64,000 bases of DNA from Myceligenerans crystallogenes (GCF_039529775.1 NZ_BAAANL010000001.1:372001-436000); one strand, 5' to 3'. Counted from the first letter of the stretch, positions 49,840 through 59,640 are shown. Made by a program: numbers and translations. The notes: generated by a model from the sequence alone, not told the origin.

Positions 49840-50964
49840 ATGAGCCGGCAGCCCGGCAGCAAGCCCACCTTGGCGAAGGTCGCCGAGAGGGCCGGAGTCT
49901 CCGTGTCCACCGCGTCGCTCGCCTTCTCGGGTTCCGGCCCGATCACGCCGCAGACCCGCGACCGCGTGCTGGCCGCGGCCAAGGAGCTCGACTACTCGGG
50001 CCCCAACCCGCTGGGCCGTCAGCTGCGCCAGGGGCGCTCCGGGATCGTGGGCGTGGTCATCGGCGACCAGCTCGGACGTTCCTTCCGCGATCCGGTCGCG
50101 GTGCAGGTGATGCACGGTCTCGTCTCGGCGATCGGCGAGCAGGGCCTGGGCGTGCTGCTGATCCCCGGCAAGCCGCAGGGCGCCAAGGCGCCGGCGGTGG
50201 GCGGCCTCGGCGACGCGCCCGAGAGCACCGCCGCCGTCGACCCGCTCGTGGAGACCGCCGCGATGGACGTCGCCGTCCTGGTCTGGGGTGCCTACACCAA
50301 CGACCCGACCGTCCGGGCGCTCGAGCGCCGCGGCCTGCCGATCGTCATCGGCGAGGGCCCGAAGCTCGACGACGTCCCGCTGGTGGCCATCGACGACCGC
50401 ACCGGCACGGCCGAGGCCGTCCGGCACCTGGTGGATCTGGGCCACACCCGGATCGCGGAGATCGCGATGCCGTTCGGCCGGGGCGAGCGCTCCGGCCCGG
50501 TCGACGCCGAGCGCCTCAAGCAGGTCGACAAGACGCCCACGCGGAATCGCCTGGCCGGCGTGCGGGACGTCATCGAGCCGGTCATGTCGTGGGAGACCCC
50601 GGCGTCGCTCGTGGAGCACGGCCGCGACGCGGCCACGGAGATCCTGGGGGAGTGGGCCCCGGCCAGCGAGCGTCCGACGGCGATCGTGGCGCACTCCGAC
50701 CTGCTTGCCGCGGGCGCCGTCATCGCCGCGCGCGAACTGGGCCTGCGCGTCCCGGAGGACGTCTCGGTGGTCGGCTTCGACGGCCTGGACCTGCCGTGGC
50801 TCTCCCCGGACGTGCTGACGTCCGTCAGCCAGCCCCTGGTCGAGAAGGGCCGGGCGCTGGGCGCGGCGGTGGCGTCGGTCCTGGCGGGCGAGACGCCCCA
50901 GGACGTCGTCCTGCCCACGATCTTCCAGGAGGGCACGACGACGGGCCCGGTGCCGGAACTCTGA
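49840..50964 (+). CDS. LacI-family transcriptional regulator
   Basis: The 374-residue protein has the N-terminal LacI HTH (PTLAKVAERAGVSVSTASLAFSGSGPITPQTRDRVLAAAKELDYSGPNPLGRQLRQGRSG) and a periplasmic-binding-like sensor domain with IVAHSDLLAAGAVIAARELGLRVPEDVSVVGFDGLDLP. It is divergently placed to the MFS gene and probably regulates it together with itself. ATG at 49840 has GAGGAG upstream. The inducer is unknown. Confidence 0.93.
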   Translation: MSRQPGSKPTLAKVAERAGVSVSTASLAFSGSGPITPQTRDRVLAAAKELDYSGPNPLGRQLRQGRSGIVGVVIGDQLGRSFRDPVAVQVMHGLVSAIGEQGLGVLLIPGKPQGAKAPAVGGLGDAPESTAAVDPLVETAAMDVAVLVWGAYTNDPTVRALERRGLPIVIGEGPKLDDVPLVAIDDRTGTAEAVRHLVDLGHTRIAEIAMPFGRGERSGPVDAERLKQVDKTPTRNRLAGVRDVIEPVMSWETPASLVEHGRDAATEILGEWAPASERPTAIVAHSDLLAAGAVIAARELGLRVPEDVSVVGFDGLDLPWLSPDVLTSVSQPLVEKGRALGAAVASVLAGETPQDVVLPTIFQEGTTTGPVPEL

Positions 50965-50978
50965 CGCGGATCCTCGTG

Positions 50979-51017
50979 CGGCGCCGGGGACCCCGGTGAC
51001 CGGAGGCCCCGGCGCCG
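50979..51017. terminator. Bidirectional hairpin between lacI-type gene and murB
   Basis: An 11-base-pair stem CGGCGCCGGGG (50979-50989) pairs with 51007-51017 between convergent genes. Confidence 0.65.
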
Positions 51018-51031
51018 TACGCGCGGCTCCG

Positions 51032-52216
51032 TCAGAGCGTCACGCCGACGAGCACCGGCTCGGGGACCAGCGTCACGCCGAAGCGGTCGCGGACGCCGTC
51101 CCGGACGGCCCGGGCCAGGGCGATCAGGTCCTCCGCGCGCGCGGTGCCGCGGTTGGTCAGCGCCAGCGTGTGCTTGGTGGAGAGCCGGGCCGGGCTGTTC
51201 TCGCCCGTCAGCCCGAAGCCGGGCTCGAAGCCAGCGTGCTGGATCAGCCAGGCGGCCGACACCTTGACCCCCGCCTGCTCGGCGTCGTCGCCGCCCTCCT
51301 GCTCGGCGCTCCGGACGGTGAACCGCGGGGCGCCCTCCGGCAGCCGCTGCGCGTGGGCGGCGGACACGATCGGGTTCGTGAAGAACGAGCCGGCGCTCCA
51401 CCTGTCGTGATCGGGGCCCGTGGGGCCGGCGGGATCGTCGAGCACCATGCCCTTGCCGCCGCGCAGGGCCAGCACGGCCTCGCGCAGGTCCTTCGACGGC
51501 ACCCGGTCGCCCTGCTCGGCGCCGAGCTGCGCCGCGAGCTGACCGTAGGCGATCGGCGCGGACAGCGACCCGAGCCGCAGCTGCAGCGTGACGTCGAGCA
51601 CGACGTACCGCGGCGACGGGTACCAGGGCGCCCGCGGGTCGCCGTCGCCCGCCTGGCGGCCGGAGACGTGCATGGAGCGCTTGAGGACCGACGTACGGTA
51701 CCCGAACCCGAGCTCCGCGTTCACCAGGGTGCGCACCCGGGACCGCGCCCGGTCCCACACCCGGATGCTCGCCAGCGACGACGAGACCTCCTGGCCGTAG
51801 GCGCCGATGTTCTGCACGGGCGCGGCGCCCACGGTGCCGGGGATCCCGGCCAGGGCCTCGATGCCGAACCACTCGGACTCCACGGCCTCGCGCACCAGGT
51901 CGTCCCAGCGGTGCCCCGCGGGGGCGGTCGCGACGGCGCCGCCGCACGCGTCCTGGGAGGCGACCTCCAGGCCCGAGCGCATGTCGCGGACCACGACGCC
52001 GTCGAAGCCCTCGTCCGCGACCAGCAGGTTGGAGCCGCCGCCGACGACGAGCAGCGGCGTGCCCGACTCGTCCGCCTCGCGGACGGCGTCGAGCAACTCG
52101 TGCTCGGTTCGCGCCTCCACGTACGCGGAGACAGGTCCGCCGACCCTCAGCGTGGTGAGGTCGGCGAGACTCGGGACGACGGCGCTGTGTGGGAGCACGT
52201 CCTGGTCTGCTGTCAC
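51032..52216 (-). CDS. murB: UDP-N-acetylenolpyruvoylglucosamine reductase
   Basis: The 394-residue FAD enzyme reduces UDP-GlcNAc-enolpyruvate to UDP-MurNAc in peptidoglycan synthesis. It shows TTLRVGGPVSAYVEA, VVGGGSNLLVADEGFDGVVV, GIPGTVGAAPVQNIGAYGQEV, an active-site region with Tyr and Ser (WSAGSFFTNPIV) and a C-terminal Glu (LVPEPVLVG). It starts with GTG at 52216 and is a single-gene unit. Confidence 0.96.
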   Translation of the reverse strand: MTADQDVLPHSAVVPSLADLTTLRVGGPVSAYVEARTEHELLDAVREADESGTPLLVVGGGSNLLVADEGFDGVVVRDMRSGLEVASQDACGGAVATAPAGHRWDDLVREAVESEWFGIEALAGIPGTVGAAPVQNIGAYGQEVSSSLASIRVWDRARSRVRTLVNAELGFGYRTSVLKRSMHVSGRQAGDGDPRAPWYPSPRYVVLDVTLQLRLGSLSAPIAYGQLAAQLGAEQGDRVPSKDLREAVLALRGGKGMVLDDPAGPTGPDHDRWSAGSFFTNPIVSAAHAQRLPEGAPRFTVRSAEQEGGDDAEQAGVKVSAAWLIQHAGFEPGFGLTGENSPARLSTKHTLALTNRGTARAEDLIALARAVRDGVRDRFGVTLVPEPVLVGVTL

Positions 52217-52365
52217 CCTGCAAGCCTATCTACACGGCCGTGGAAGGATGTGCACATCTTCGACATGGCCGGGGTGAACTCCGTCAACATCGTGGAACCA
52301 AACGGCGCTCCCGTACGTGTGAACCTCAGGGCCATCTGCAACGACGTCGGACGAGGAGCTGCACG

Positions 52366-53217
52366 ATGCGTCAGGTTGCGCGCACGTTTTTCACCCTCAC
52401 CGTCTTCGCGGTCATCGCCGCGCTGGTGATCACGATCGGCCTGCCGCAGCTGCGGCAGGTCCTGGAGCTCGACGAGCAGGCCACGATGGAGCCGTTCGTG
52501 CTGCGCCCGGACGCGGGCGCGCCCGGGCTCCGGCCGCGTATCGACGGCGTCCCGATCCCGCCCGTCCCGCACGACGCCGCCCCGGACAGGATCCGGCCCG
52601 CGGTCGACCCGGGCCCGGGAACCGCGTACGCGTTCGAGCACGTGGCCGACGACGGCGAGCCCGTCCGTCACGACCCCTGCCGCCCCCTGCACTACGTGGT
52701 GCGGACCCAGGGGATGCCGGCGGCCGCGCTGCGGGAGATCCGCGACGCCGTCGACCGCGTCGAGCAGGCCACCGGCCTGGACTTCGTCGAGGACGGCGCC
52801 ACGAAGGAGCGTCCGCGCCAGGACCGGCCTCCCGTCCAGCCCGAGCGGTACGGGGACCGCTGGGCGCCGCTGCTGATCTCCTGGGCCCGCCAGGACGAGA
52901 TGGGGGCGCTGAACGGTGACACCGCCGGGGTCGGCGGGGCGACGATGGTGACGCTGGGCGGCGCGCCCCGTCTGGTCACCGGGGCGGTGACGCTGAACGC
53001 GGGCGTGCTCGACAACTGGCTGTACCTGCCGCGCGGGCGGGAGTACATCGAGACCGTCACCGTGCACGAGCTCGGCCACGCGCTCGGCCTCGAGCACGTC
53101 GACGACGCGCGGCAGATCATGTACCCCGAGAGCTCGCTCGACGTGCACGAGCTCGGCGACGGCGACCGGGCGGGGTTCGCGCGCGCGGGCCGCGGCGACT
53201 GCCACACGGACACCTGA
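52366..53217 (+). CDS. Membrane-anchored matrixin-like zinc metalloprotease
   Basis: The 283-residue protein has one N-terminal membrane helix (about 7-28, no clear cleavage site) and an outer domain. It carries the zinc motif HELGHALGLEH (about 237-247) and a following Met turn region (QIMYPESS). This is the matrixin/astacin HExxHxxGxxH form. The preceding region LHYVVRTQGMPAAALREIRDAVDRVEQATGLDFVEDG resembles matrixin-fold sequences. It likely cleaves extracytoplasmic proteins. ATG at 52366 has GAGGAG upstream. Confidence 0.85.
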   Translation: MRQVARTFFTLTVFAVIAALVITIGLPQLRQVLELDEQATMEPFVLRPDAGAPGLRPRIDGVPIPPVPHDAAPDRIRPAVDPGPGTAYAFEHVADDGEPVRHDPCRPLHYVVRTQGMPAAALREIRDAVDRVEQATGLDFVEDGATKERPRQDRPPVQPERYGDRWAPLLISWARQDEMGALNGDTAGVGGATMVTLGGAPRLVTGAVTLNAGVLDNWLYLPRGREYIETVTVHELGHALGLEHVDDARQIMYPESSLDVHELGDGDRAGFARAGRGDCHTDT

Positions 53218-53299
53218 GCGGGACCCCGCGGGGCGCGAGGGGTGATCTCCGGGGACGAACCGGGGCGCCACGGGATCCGGGCCCGGGCGGGAGAGCAGC

Positions 53300-54361
53300 T
53301 CAGTACACGAGCACGCGCGTGCCCCGGGGCGCGCCCCAGGTGTCCCAGATCCAGTTGATCGCGGAGTGCGACACCCGCACGCAGCCGTGCGACGCCGGGA
53401 ACGGCGGCACCGAGTCCGAGCCGTGCAGCGCGATCCCGCCGTTGAAGTACTTCGGCCGGTTCATGTCGCCGAGTTCCAGCGTCGAGGCGTGCACGCCGTT
53501 GATCTCGTTGTAGATCGCGAAGTCACCCCGCGGCGTCGTCGCCCAGTAGGTGCTGCCCTTGGCCGTGTACCGCTCGCCGTTGCCGGACGCCGCGTTCAGC
53601 GTCTTGACGACGACGCCGTTCTCGACGGCGAGCATGAGCTGCCGGTCGATGTCGATCTCGATGACCTTGCCCGACGACGACCGCGGCTGCGGCACGACCC
53701 CGTTGTCCAGCGCCTGCTGGGTGGCGGGCCCGACGACGCCGTCCCGGTACAGCCCGGCCGCCTTCTGGAACGCCCACAGCGCCTGCTGCGTCTCGCCGCC
53801 GTACGAGCCGTCGACGCTCGTGACGTGGTAGCCCAGATCCTGGAGACGGGCCTGCAGCTCGCCGACGCGCTCGCTGGTCTCGCCGTAGGCCACGAACTCG
53901 GGGAGCTCCGGTTCCTGCGCCTCGTCCTCGTCGCCGTCCTTGCCGGACCCGTCGCCGTTCTCGTCCTCGCGCTCGCCGTCCGCGGCGTCCTTGCCGGAGC
54001 CGGCGTTCTCGTCCGCGTCGTCGCGCTGCCCGTCGCGGTCGGCGTGGGCCTCGTCGTCCTCGGAGGCGCCGGCGACCTCGCCGTCGTCGCCGGCCTCGCC
54101 GCCCGCACCGGGCTCGCCGGCGTCGTCAGGCTTCCCGGTCGCGTCGTCCGGCGCCTCGGCGGAAGGCTCGGCCGCGGCGGTAGGCGTCGGCGACGCCTCC
54201 TCGGTCGCCGCCGATCGCGTCGGCGACGCACCGGGCGTCGCGGCCCCGGCCTCCGGGTCTCCCTCGGCGGAGCAGCCCGCCAGCACCGAACCGCTCAGCA
54301 CCGCTGCCGTGAGCAGAGCGGTGGCACGGAGGGCGGGGATACGGGGCTGGGTCCTGGCCAT
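53300..54361 (-). CDS. L,D-transpeptidase lipoprotein with peptidoglycan-binding domain
   Basis: The 353-residue protein has a lipobox LAGC (Cys near 30) and a very acidic disordered spacer (about 40-155; many Asp, Glu and Gly). A PG_binding_1 domain (VGELQARLQDLGYHVTSVDGSYGGETQQALWAFQKAAGL) and a YkuD catalytic domain with HGSDSVPPFPASHGCVRVSHSAI (Cys nucleophile) follow. It would form 3-3 crosslinks or attach proteins to peptidoglycan. AGAGGAG precedes the ATG. Confidence 0.93.
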   Translation of the reverse strand: MARTQPRIPALRATALLTAAVLSGSVLAGCSAEGDPEAGAATPGASPTRSAATEEASPTPTAAAEPSAEAPDDATGKPDDAGEPGAGGEAGDDGEVAGASEDDEAHADRDGQRDDADENAGSGKDAADGEREDENGDGSGKDGDEDEAQEPELPEFVAYGETSERVGELQARLQDLGYHVTSVDGSYGGETQQALWAFQKAAGLYRDGVVGPATQQALDNGVVPQPRSSSGKVIEIDIDRQLMLAVENGVVVKTLNAASGNGERYTAKGSTYWATTPRGDFAIYNEINGVHASTLELGDMNRPKYFNGGIALHGSDSVPPFPASHGCVRVSHSAINWIWDTWGAPRGTRVLVY

Positions 54362-54488
54362 GTCGATCTCCTCTGGGCGTCACTGTCGAGACGCGCGTGC
54401 GTGGAAGTCCTCGCGCGGACGCTTCCTGCGAGTGTCCGTCACTTACGGTCAACGCGCCAACACGGAGATCAGTTGTTCCGACGGATAT

Positions 54489-55574
54489 TTACACAACCGT
54501 GACGGACTCCGTCCCTTTCCGCACAATATCCCCCTGACCTGCGGTGACATTTCCGTCCGGAGCTGCCAGCCACTCGTCCACCCCGCGCAGCAGCCGTTGC
54601 CGGGTCGACGACGACGCCCGGCTCGCCCGGATCGACGACCTCGCCAGCCCCGCCAGCTCCTGGTCGGAGAACCCGTGCGCCCGCCGCGCCGTCTCGTACT
54701 GCGCGACCAGCCGGGACCCGAACAGCAGCGGGTCGTCCGCGCCCAGCGCGATCCGCGCGCCCGCGTCGGCCAGCTCCCGCAGCGGGACGTCGGCCGCGGA
54801 GTGGTAGACGCCGAGGCTCACGTTCGACGCCGGGCACACCTCCAGCGCGACCTCGCGCTCGACGATCTCGGCGAGCAGCCGCTCGTCCTCGGCGGCCCGC
54901 ACGCCGTGCCCCAGCCGGTCCGGCGCGAGATCGCGCAGCACCACCCCGACGTGCCGCGGCCCCAGCAGCTCCCCGCCGTGCGGCACGGACGCCAGCCCGG
55001 CACGCCGGGCGATCTCGAAGGCGCGCGCGAAGGCGCCCGTGTTCCCGCGCCGCTCGTCGTTCGACAGCCCGAAGCCGACGACGTCGCCGACGCCGTCGCC
55101 CGCGTACCGCGCCGCCAGCCGGGCCAGCGTGCGGGCGTCGAGCGGGTGCCGCATCCGCGAGGCCGCGATGATCACGCCCACCTCGATGCCGTGCGTGGCG
55201 CTCGCGGTGCGGGCGGCGTCGAGCACGATCTCGACGGCGGGCGTGATGCCGCCCGTGAACGGCGCGTACGACGTCGGGTCCACCTGGATCTCGAGGCGGC
55301 CCGAGCCCTCGGCGGCGTCGTCGGCCGCGGCCTCGTCGACGATCCGGCGCATGTCGTCCGCGGAACGGACGCACTTGCGGGCGGCGTCGTAGAGGCGCTG
55401 GAATCGGAACCAGCCGCGCTCCGTGGGCGGGAGCTGGAGCGGATCGCCGTCCGTCAGGGCCTGCGGGAGCCGGACCTGGTACTTGCTCGCCAGGTCGACG
55501 AGCGTGCCGACTCGCATGGATCCCGTGAAATGGAGGTGTAAGTGGGCCTTGGGAAGCAGCGCCAGGTCTCGCAT
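54489..55574 (-). CDS. Adenosine deaminase family protein
   Basis: The 361-residue TIM-barrel deaminase has the metal motif KAHLHLHFTGSM, then VGFGLSNDERRGN, SVPHGGELLG (His and Glu), DRLGHGVRA and GADDPLLFGS. HLHLHFTG departs from the usual HVHLDGA, as in one actinobacterial subgroup. Substrate may thus be adenosine or a related purine. It is divergent from the kinase gene downstream. Confidence 0.9.
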   Translation of the reverse strand: MRDLALLPKAHLHLHFTGSMRVGTLVDLASKYQVRLPQALTDGDPLQLPPTERGWFRFQRLYDAARKCVRSADDMRRIVDEAAADDAAEGSGRLEIQVDPTSYAPFTGGITPAVEIVLDAARTASATHGIEVGVIIAASRMRHPLDARTLARLAARYAGDGVGDVVGFGLSNDERRGNTGAFARAFEIARRAGLASVPHGGELLGPRHVGVVLRDLAPDRLGHGVRAAEDERLLAEIVEREVALEVCPASNVSLGVYHSAADVPLRELADAGARIALGADDPLLFGSRLVAQYETARRAHGFSDQELAGLARSSIRASRASSSTRQRLLRGVDEWLAAPDGNVTAGQGDIVRKGTESVTVV

Positions 55575-55700
55575 CTGCGTAGTCTGGCAAACTGGAGCGA
55601 GCGTGGCACGCGCGATCCGTGATGAGGATGTACCTATTCAGCTGATCTGACCAGCGAACGAGCGGACTGAGCGGTAGCCCGGCGAGGCACTGCGGGAGAA

Positions 55701-57866
55701 ATGACGATCACACCGAAGACGCCCGGCGAGGGCGAGGCCGACGACCACGAGCCCGGGGCGGCCCGGTCGTCGAACGAACCGGCAGCCGCTGATCAGGACC
55801 AGCCGGCCGGCGAGGGCGAGGACGCCGCGGCGCCGGAACCGGCCGGGAGCACGGACGAGCCGGCGGCCGGCACGGCCGGTGACCCGGGGAACGCGGACGC
55901 CGGCCCGACGCCGTCGGACGCCGATGACGACGCCGCCGGCGCTGCCGATGACTCCGCTGCCGATGAAGCAGCCTCCGCCGCCGACGCCACCCCTGCCGAA
56001 CGGGCCGGCGACCTCGGCGCGGACGACGACTCCGGCGCGGACGGCGACGGCAACCCTGGCGCGGACGGCGCCCCCGAGGCCGACGGCCCCGGCGCGGACG
56101 GCGCCGACGCGGACGACGCCGACGGCCCCGGCGCGGACGGCGACCGCACGCAGCTCGACCTGAGCGGTGCGACCGCCGAGCCCGAGCGGCACGGGGGCCA
56201 TGTGACGCTCGGCGGCCGCTACGAGCTGGGCGACGTCCTCGGCACGGGCGCGACGTTCACCGTCTACGAGGCGCGTCCCATCGAGGACGGCGACGACGGC
56301 GAGTGGCCGCTCGTGGTCAAGGTGCTGCACCCCCATCTGGTCCACGACGAGTTCTCCCGGGCCTCCCTGCAGCGCGAGGTCGAGGCCTCCGAGCGGTTCG
56401 ACCACCCCGGGGTGGTCAAGGTCCTGGCCACCGGCGAGGACGACGTCGCGGGCGCCGTCGTCCCGTGGACCGTCATGCGGCGTTTCCCCGGCCGCCTGCT
56501 GTCCGAGGCGGCCGCCGGCGGCGGCCTGCCGTGGCAGACCGCGCTCGAGATCGTCGCCGACCTGCTGGACGGCGTCGGCGCCGTGCACGACGCCGGGCTG
56601 GTGCACCGCGACATCGCGCCGCGCAACGTCATGGTGCTGGAGCGCGAGGACGGCACGTACGGCGTCGGCCTGCTGGACCTCGGCCTCACCGCGCCCGGCG
56701 GCGGCGACGGCGACGGGGAGACCGTCTCCGGGTCGATCATCGGCATGTCACCCGAGCAGGCCAAGGGGCAGCCGCTCGACCTGCGCAGCGACCTGTACGC
56801 CGTCGGCGCCCTGCTCTACTACACGATCACCGGGCACGCCCCGTACGAGCGCGCGGCGGCGCAGGACGTACTGCGGGCGCACGTGGAGGCGCCCGTGCCG
56901 GCGCCGTCCGCGCGCAAGCCGCTGGTGCCGGGCTCGGTGGACCGGATCGTCGCGCGGGCGATGGCGAAGAACCCGGTGCGGCGCTACCCGGACGCCGCCG
57001 GGATGGCGGCGACGATCCGTTCGCTGATCGTGCCCCGGGACCGCACGGCGGGTCTCCCGCTGCCGCCCGGGCCCACCGAGGACATCGCCCGGCCCGGCGA
57101 GCCCACCGAGCGGCTCGACCAGGTCGGCGGCGGCACGCTCCGCGTCGGGCAGATCGCCGACGACGCCGCGGGCCACGGGCGGACGACGGTGGTCGGCGCC
57201 TACGTGCCGAGCGACGAGGCGGGGGCGACCGAGACCCTGGCGCCGGTTCCGCCGGCGCCGGGCGAGGCCGCGCGCACCGGGGCGATCCGCGCCGTGAGCC
57301 CGGGGGAGCGGCCGCCGGTCCTTCCCGGGCCCGTGCCCGGACCGCCCGGCGAGGAGAAGCCCCGGCGCGGCCGGGTCGTCGCGCTGGCCGTGGCGGGGGT
57401 GCTGGTGCTCGGCGCCGGGGGCGTGGCCCTCGCGAGCCTGCTGGACGGCCTCGGCGGGACGCCGCAGCCGTCGGTGAGCATCACGAAGATGGCCTCGACG
57501 CAGCCGAAGCCGTCGCCGTCGTCCTCGCCCTCGCCGGACGAGTCCGGCGACGTGTACGAGCCGCCGGTCGTGCCCGAGGTTTCCGAGCCGTCCGTGAGCG
57601 CGACGCCGTCGGTGTCGCCGTCGCCGTCGTCCAGCCCGAGCCTGAGCATGGAGCCGACGGACGAGGCGACGCCGAGCGTGGGGCCGAGCGACGAGGCGAC
57701 GCCGAGCTCGGAGCCGACCGACGGGGTGACGGGCGAGCCCTCGGCGGAGCCGACCGACGGAGCCAGCGAACCGGCCGGGGAGCCGAGCAGCGAGCCCAGC
57801 GGGGGCGGTGGCGGCGGATCGGGTGACGACGGCGACGGTTCGCCGAAGATCAACGTCGAGGACTGA
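55701..57866 (+). CDS. Membrane Ser/Thr protein kinase with atypical catalytic motifs
   Basis: The 721-residue protein opens with about 165 residues of acidic low-complexity sequence rich in GADG units. The kinase domain (about 172-435) has Lys207 and a Glu near 226. The catalytic loop is HRDIAPRN at 302-309, lacking the usual Lys after HRD. DLG replaces DFG at 326-328. The Asp residues for catalysis and magnesium remain, so activity is plausible. A membrane helix (about 558-582) is followed by an outer tail of repeated Ser/Pro/Thr/Glu (SVGPSDEATPSSEPTDG). ATG at 55701 has GGGAGA close by. Its partner is unknown; it lies just before tRNA-Trp. Confidence 0.88.
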   Translation: MTITPKTPGEGEADDHEPGAARSSNEPAAADQDQPAGEGEDAAAPEPAGSTDEPAAGTAGDPGNADAGPTPSDADDDAAGAADDSAADEAASAADATPAERAGDLGADDDSGADGDGNPGADGAPEADGPGADGADADDADGPGADGDRTQLDLSGATAEPERHGGHVTLGGRYELGDVLGTGATFTVYEARPIEDGDDGEWPLVVKVLHPHLVHDEFSRASLQREVEASERFDHPGVVKVLATGEDDVAGAVVPWTVMRRFPGRLLSEAAAGGGLPWQTALEIVADLLDGVGAVHDAGLVHRDIAPRNVMVLEREDGTYGVGLLDLGLTAPGGGDGDGETVSGSIIGMSPEQAKGQPLDLRSDLYAVGALLYYTITGHAPYERAAAQDVLRAHVEAPVPAPSARKPLVPGSVDRIVARAMAKNPVRRYPDAAGMAATIRSLIVPRDRTAGLPLPPGPTEDIARPGEPTERLDQVGGGTLRVGQIADDAAGHGRTTVVGAYVPSDEAGATETLAPVPPAPGEAARTGAIRAVSPGERPPVLPGPVPGPPGEEKPRRGRVVALAVAGVLVLGAGGVALASLLDGLGGTPQPSVSITKMASTQPKPSPSSSPSPDESGDVYEPPVVPEVSEPSVSATPSVSPSPSSSPSLSMEPTDEATPSVGPSDEATPSSEPTDGVTGEPSAEPTDGASEPAGEPSSEPSGGGGGGSGDDGDGSPKINVED

Positions 57867-58048
57867 CGCGCGGGCCGGGACGTGTGCTGACCGGCGCGGG
57901 CCCGGACGGGCCCCGGCGACGCGCCGGGGAGATCGAGTTCGACCCACCGCGTCCCGTGCCGTACAGTTGGGCATCGGTGATCGGCTCATCGCCGTTGGAG
58001 CGCGCCTCACGGCGGTCTCCAGCTCGTGCGGCGAGGAGCTGGATCCGA

Positions 58049-58124
58049 AGGGTAGTGGCGCAATTGGTAGCGCAGCGGTCTCCAAAACCGCAGGTTGCAG
58101 GTTCGAGTCCTGTCTACCCTGCCA
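58049..58124 (+). tRNA. tRNA-Trp (CCA), with encoded CCA end
   Basis: Acceptor AGGGTAG pairs with CTACCCT, discriminator G, followed by encoded CCA. The anticodon stem GCGGT/ACCGC holds CTCCAAA with anticodon CCA. It lies directly upstream of secE, the usual actinobacterial order. Confidence 0.95.
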
Positions 58125-58229
58125 GCGTTGGTCCCGCCGGGGTCACGCACGCCCGGGGCCACGCGAGTGGCGCCAGGCCGGACCGTCCCGCCCGATGGCG
58201 GGGCTGATGCCACAGAAGTGGGGTAGCAA

Positions 58230-58481
58230 GTGAGCGACACCGAGGTTGTGAAGAGCACCGCGGAGCGCCCGAGTGCGGGCCGCCGCAACATCTTCGCGCG
58301 GATCGCGCTCTTCGTGCGCCAGGTGATCGGCGAGCTCAAGAAGGTCGTCACGCCGACGCGCTCGGAACTGCTCAACTACACGTGGGTCGTCCTGGTCTTC
58401 CTCGTGGTGGTCATGCTGTTCGTGACCGCACTCGACTTCGGCATCGGCAAGCTCGCGTTCCTCGTCTTCGGCGGGGAGTGA
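58230..58481 (+). CDS. secE: Preprotein translocase subunit SecE
   Basis: The 83-residue protein has a soluble start, the amphipathic ARIALFVRQVIGELKKVVTPTRSELLNYTWVVLVFLVVVMLFVTALDFGIGKLAFLVF and one C-terminal membrane helix. This is the standard SecE form which clamps SecY in the Sec translocon. It starts with GTG. nusG, rplK and rplA follow. Confidence 0.96.
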   Translation: MSDTEVVKSTAERPSAGRRNIFARIALFVRQVIGELKKVVTPTRSELLNYTWVVLVFLVVVMLFVTALDFGIGKLAFLVFGGE

Positions 58482-58689
58482 CGCGGGGCGGCTGCTCCGG
58501 CAGGGCCGGCTGAGGCCCGCCGAGACCGATCCCACACGTCGTCGGGCATGATTCAGCGCTCCTCGACGCGCACACTGCGCGACAATAGGAGTCAGGTGTG
58601 GTGTGGTGTTCCGAAACCACATCCGCATCAGCGCGTCCGCAACGTCGTGCCGGGTCCGTCCCGGCCAGGAGAAGAAAGCAGGTTCGTTC

Positions 58690-59547
58690 GTGTCCCAGGA
58701 TTCTCTGGACCAGACGGAGAACGTCGAGCTGCCCGAAGCCGGGAACGCCGAGGGCGATGACGTGACCGTGGACACCGAGGACACCGAAGTGCCTGCGGAC
58801 GTCGACGACGACGCCGAGCCGGCGGACGAGTTCGCCGAGGATGACGCGGACGAGGAATCGGACGCCGACGAGGACGCCGCCGCCGAGGATGCCGACGCGG
58901 AGGACGAGGGCAGCGTCGACGACGAGATCGTCGACGAGATCGCCGAGTTCAAGAGCATGCTGCGCTCGCAGCCGGGCGACTGGTACGTGATCCACTCCTA
59001 CGCGGGCTACGAGAAGCGCGTGAAGGCGAACCTGGAGAACCGCATCCAGAGCCTGAACATGGAGGACTACATCTTCCAGATCGAGGTCCCCATGGAAGAG
59101 GTGGCCGAGATCAAGAACGCGCAGAAGAAGATCGTCAGCCGCGTGCGGATCCCCGGCTACGTCCTCGTGCGCATGGACCTCACCGACGAGTCGTGGGGCG
59201 CCGTGCGTCACACGCCCGGTGTGACGGGCTTCGTGGGTCACACCCACCAGCCGGTGCCGCTGACGTTCGACGAGGTCTACTCGATGCTCGCGCCCGCCGT
59301 CGAGGCCGAGACGCCGGCCGCCGGCCGGGCCGCCTCGGACGCTTCGTCCGGTGGGCAGGCGAGGTCCGCCATCCACGTCGACTTCGAGGTCGGCGAGTCG
59401 GTCACCGTCACGGACGGTCCGTTCGACACGCTGCCGGCCACCATCTCCGAGATCAACGCCGAGGGCCAGAAGCTCCACGTCCTCGTCTCCATCTTCGGCC
59501 GGGAGACCCCGGTCGAGCTGGGCTTCGACCAGGTCGCCAAGATCTAG
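58690..59547 (+). CDS. nusG: Transcription termination/antitermination factor NusG
   Basis: The 285-residue protein has an acidic N-terminal extension of about 95 residues. An NGN domain (WYVIHSYAGYEKRVKANLENRI...RIPGYVLVRMDLTDESWGAVRHTPGVTGFVG) and a KOW domain (VDFEVGESVTVTDGPFDTLPATISEINAEGQKLHVLVSIFGRETPVELGFDQVAKI) follow. GTG at 58690 is preferred over the earlier in-frame ATG-less region. Acidic extensions are common in actinobacterial NusG. It modulates RNA polymerase pausing and couples to Rho or S10. Confidence 0.96.
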   Translation: MSQDSLDQTENVELPEAGNAEGDDVTVDTEDTEVPADVDDDAEPADEFAEDDADEESDADEDAAAEDADAEDEGSVDDEIVDEIAEFKSMLRSQPGDWYVIHSYAGYEKRVKANLENRIQSLNMEDYIFQIEVPMEEVAEIKNAQKKIVSRVRIPGYVLVRMDLTDESWGAVRHTPGVTGFVGHTHQPVPLTFDEVYSMLAPAVEAETPAAGRAASDASSGGQARSAIHVDFEVGESVTVTDGPFDTLPATISEINAEGQKLHVLVSIFGRETPVELGFDQVAKI

Positions 59548-59640
59548 TCCTCCCGGCGAACCCGCCGGCCGCGACCGCGGCCGGCCCTGCAACCGGGTCA
59601 TCGCCCACGGCGTCGGCCCATGAACAGAGAGCGCACTCGC

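Noticed and set aside
55900..56150. Repeats of GGCGCGGACGGC in the kinase gene
   Set aside because: They are in frame and encode the acidic GADG-rich N-terminal region; not an independent element.
58690..58980. Acidic extension of NusG as a possible fusion or novelty
   Set aside because: Acidic, variable N-terminal extensions are usual in actinobacterial NusG.
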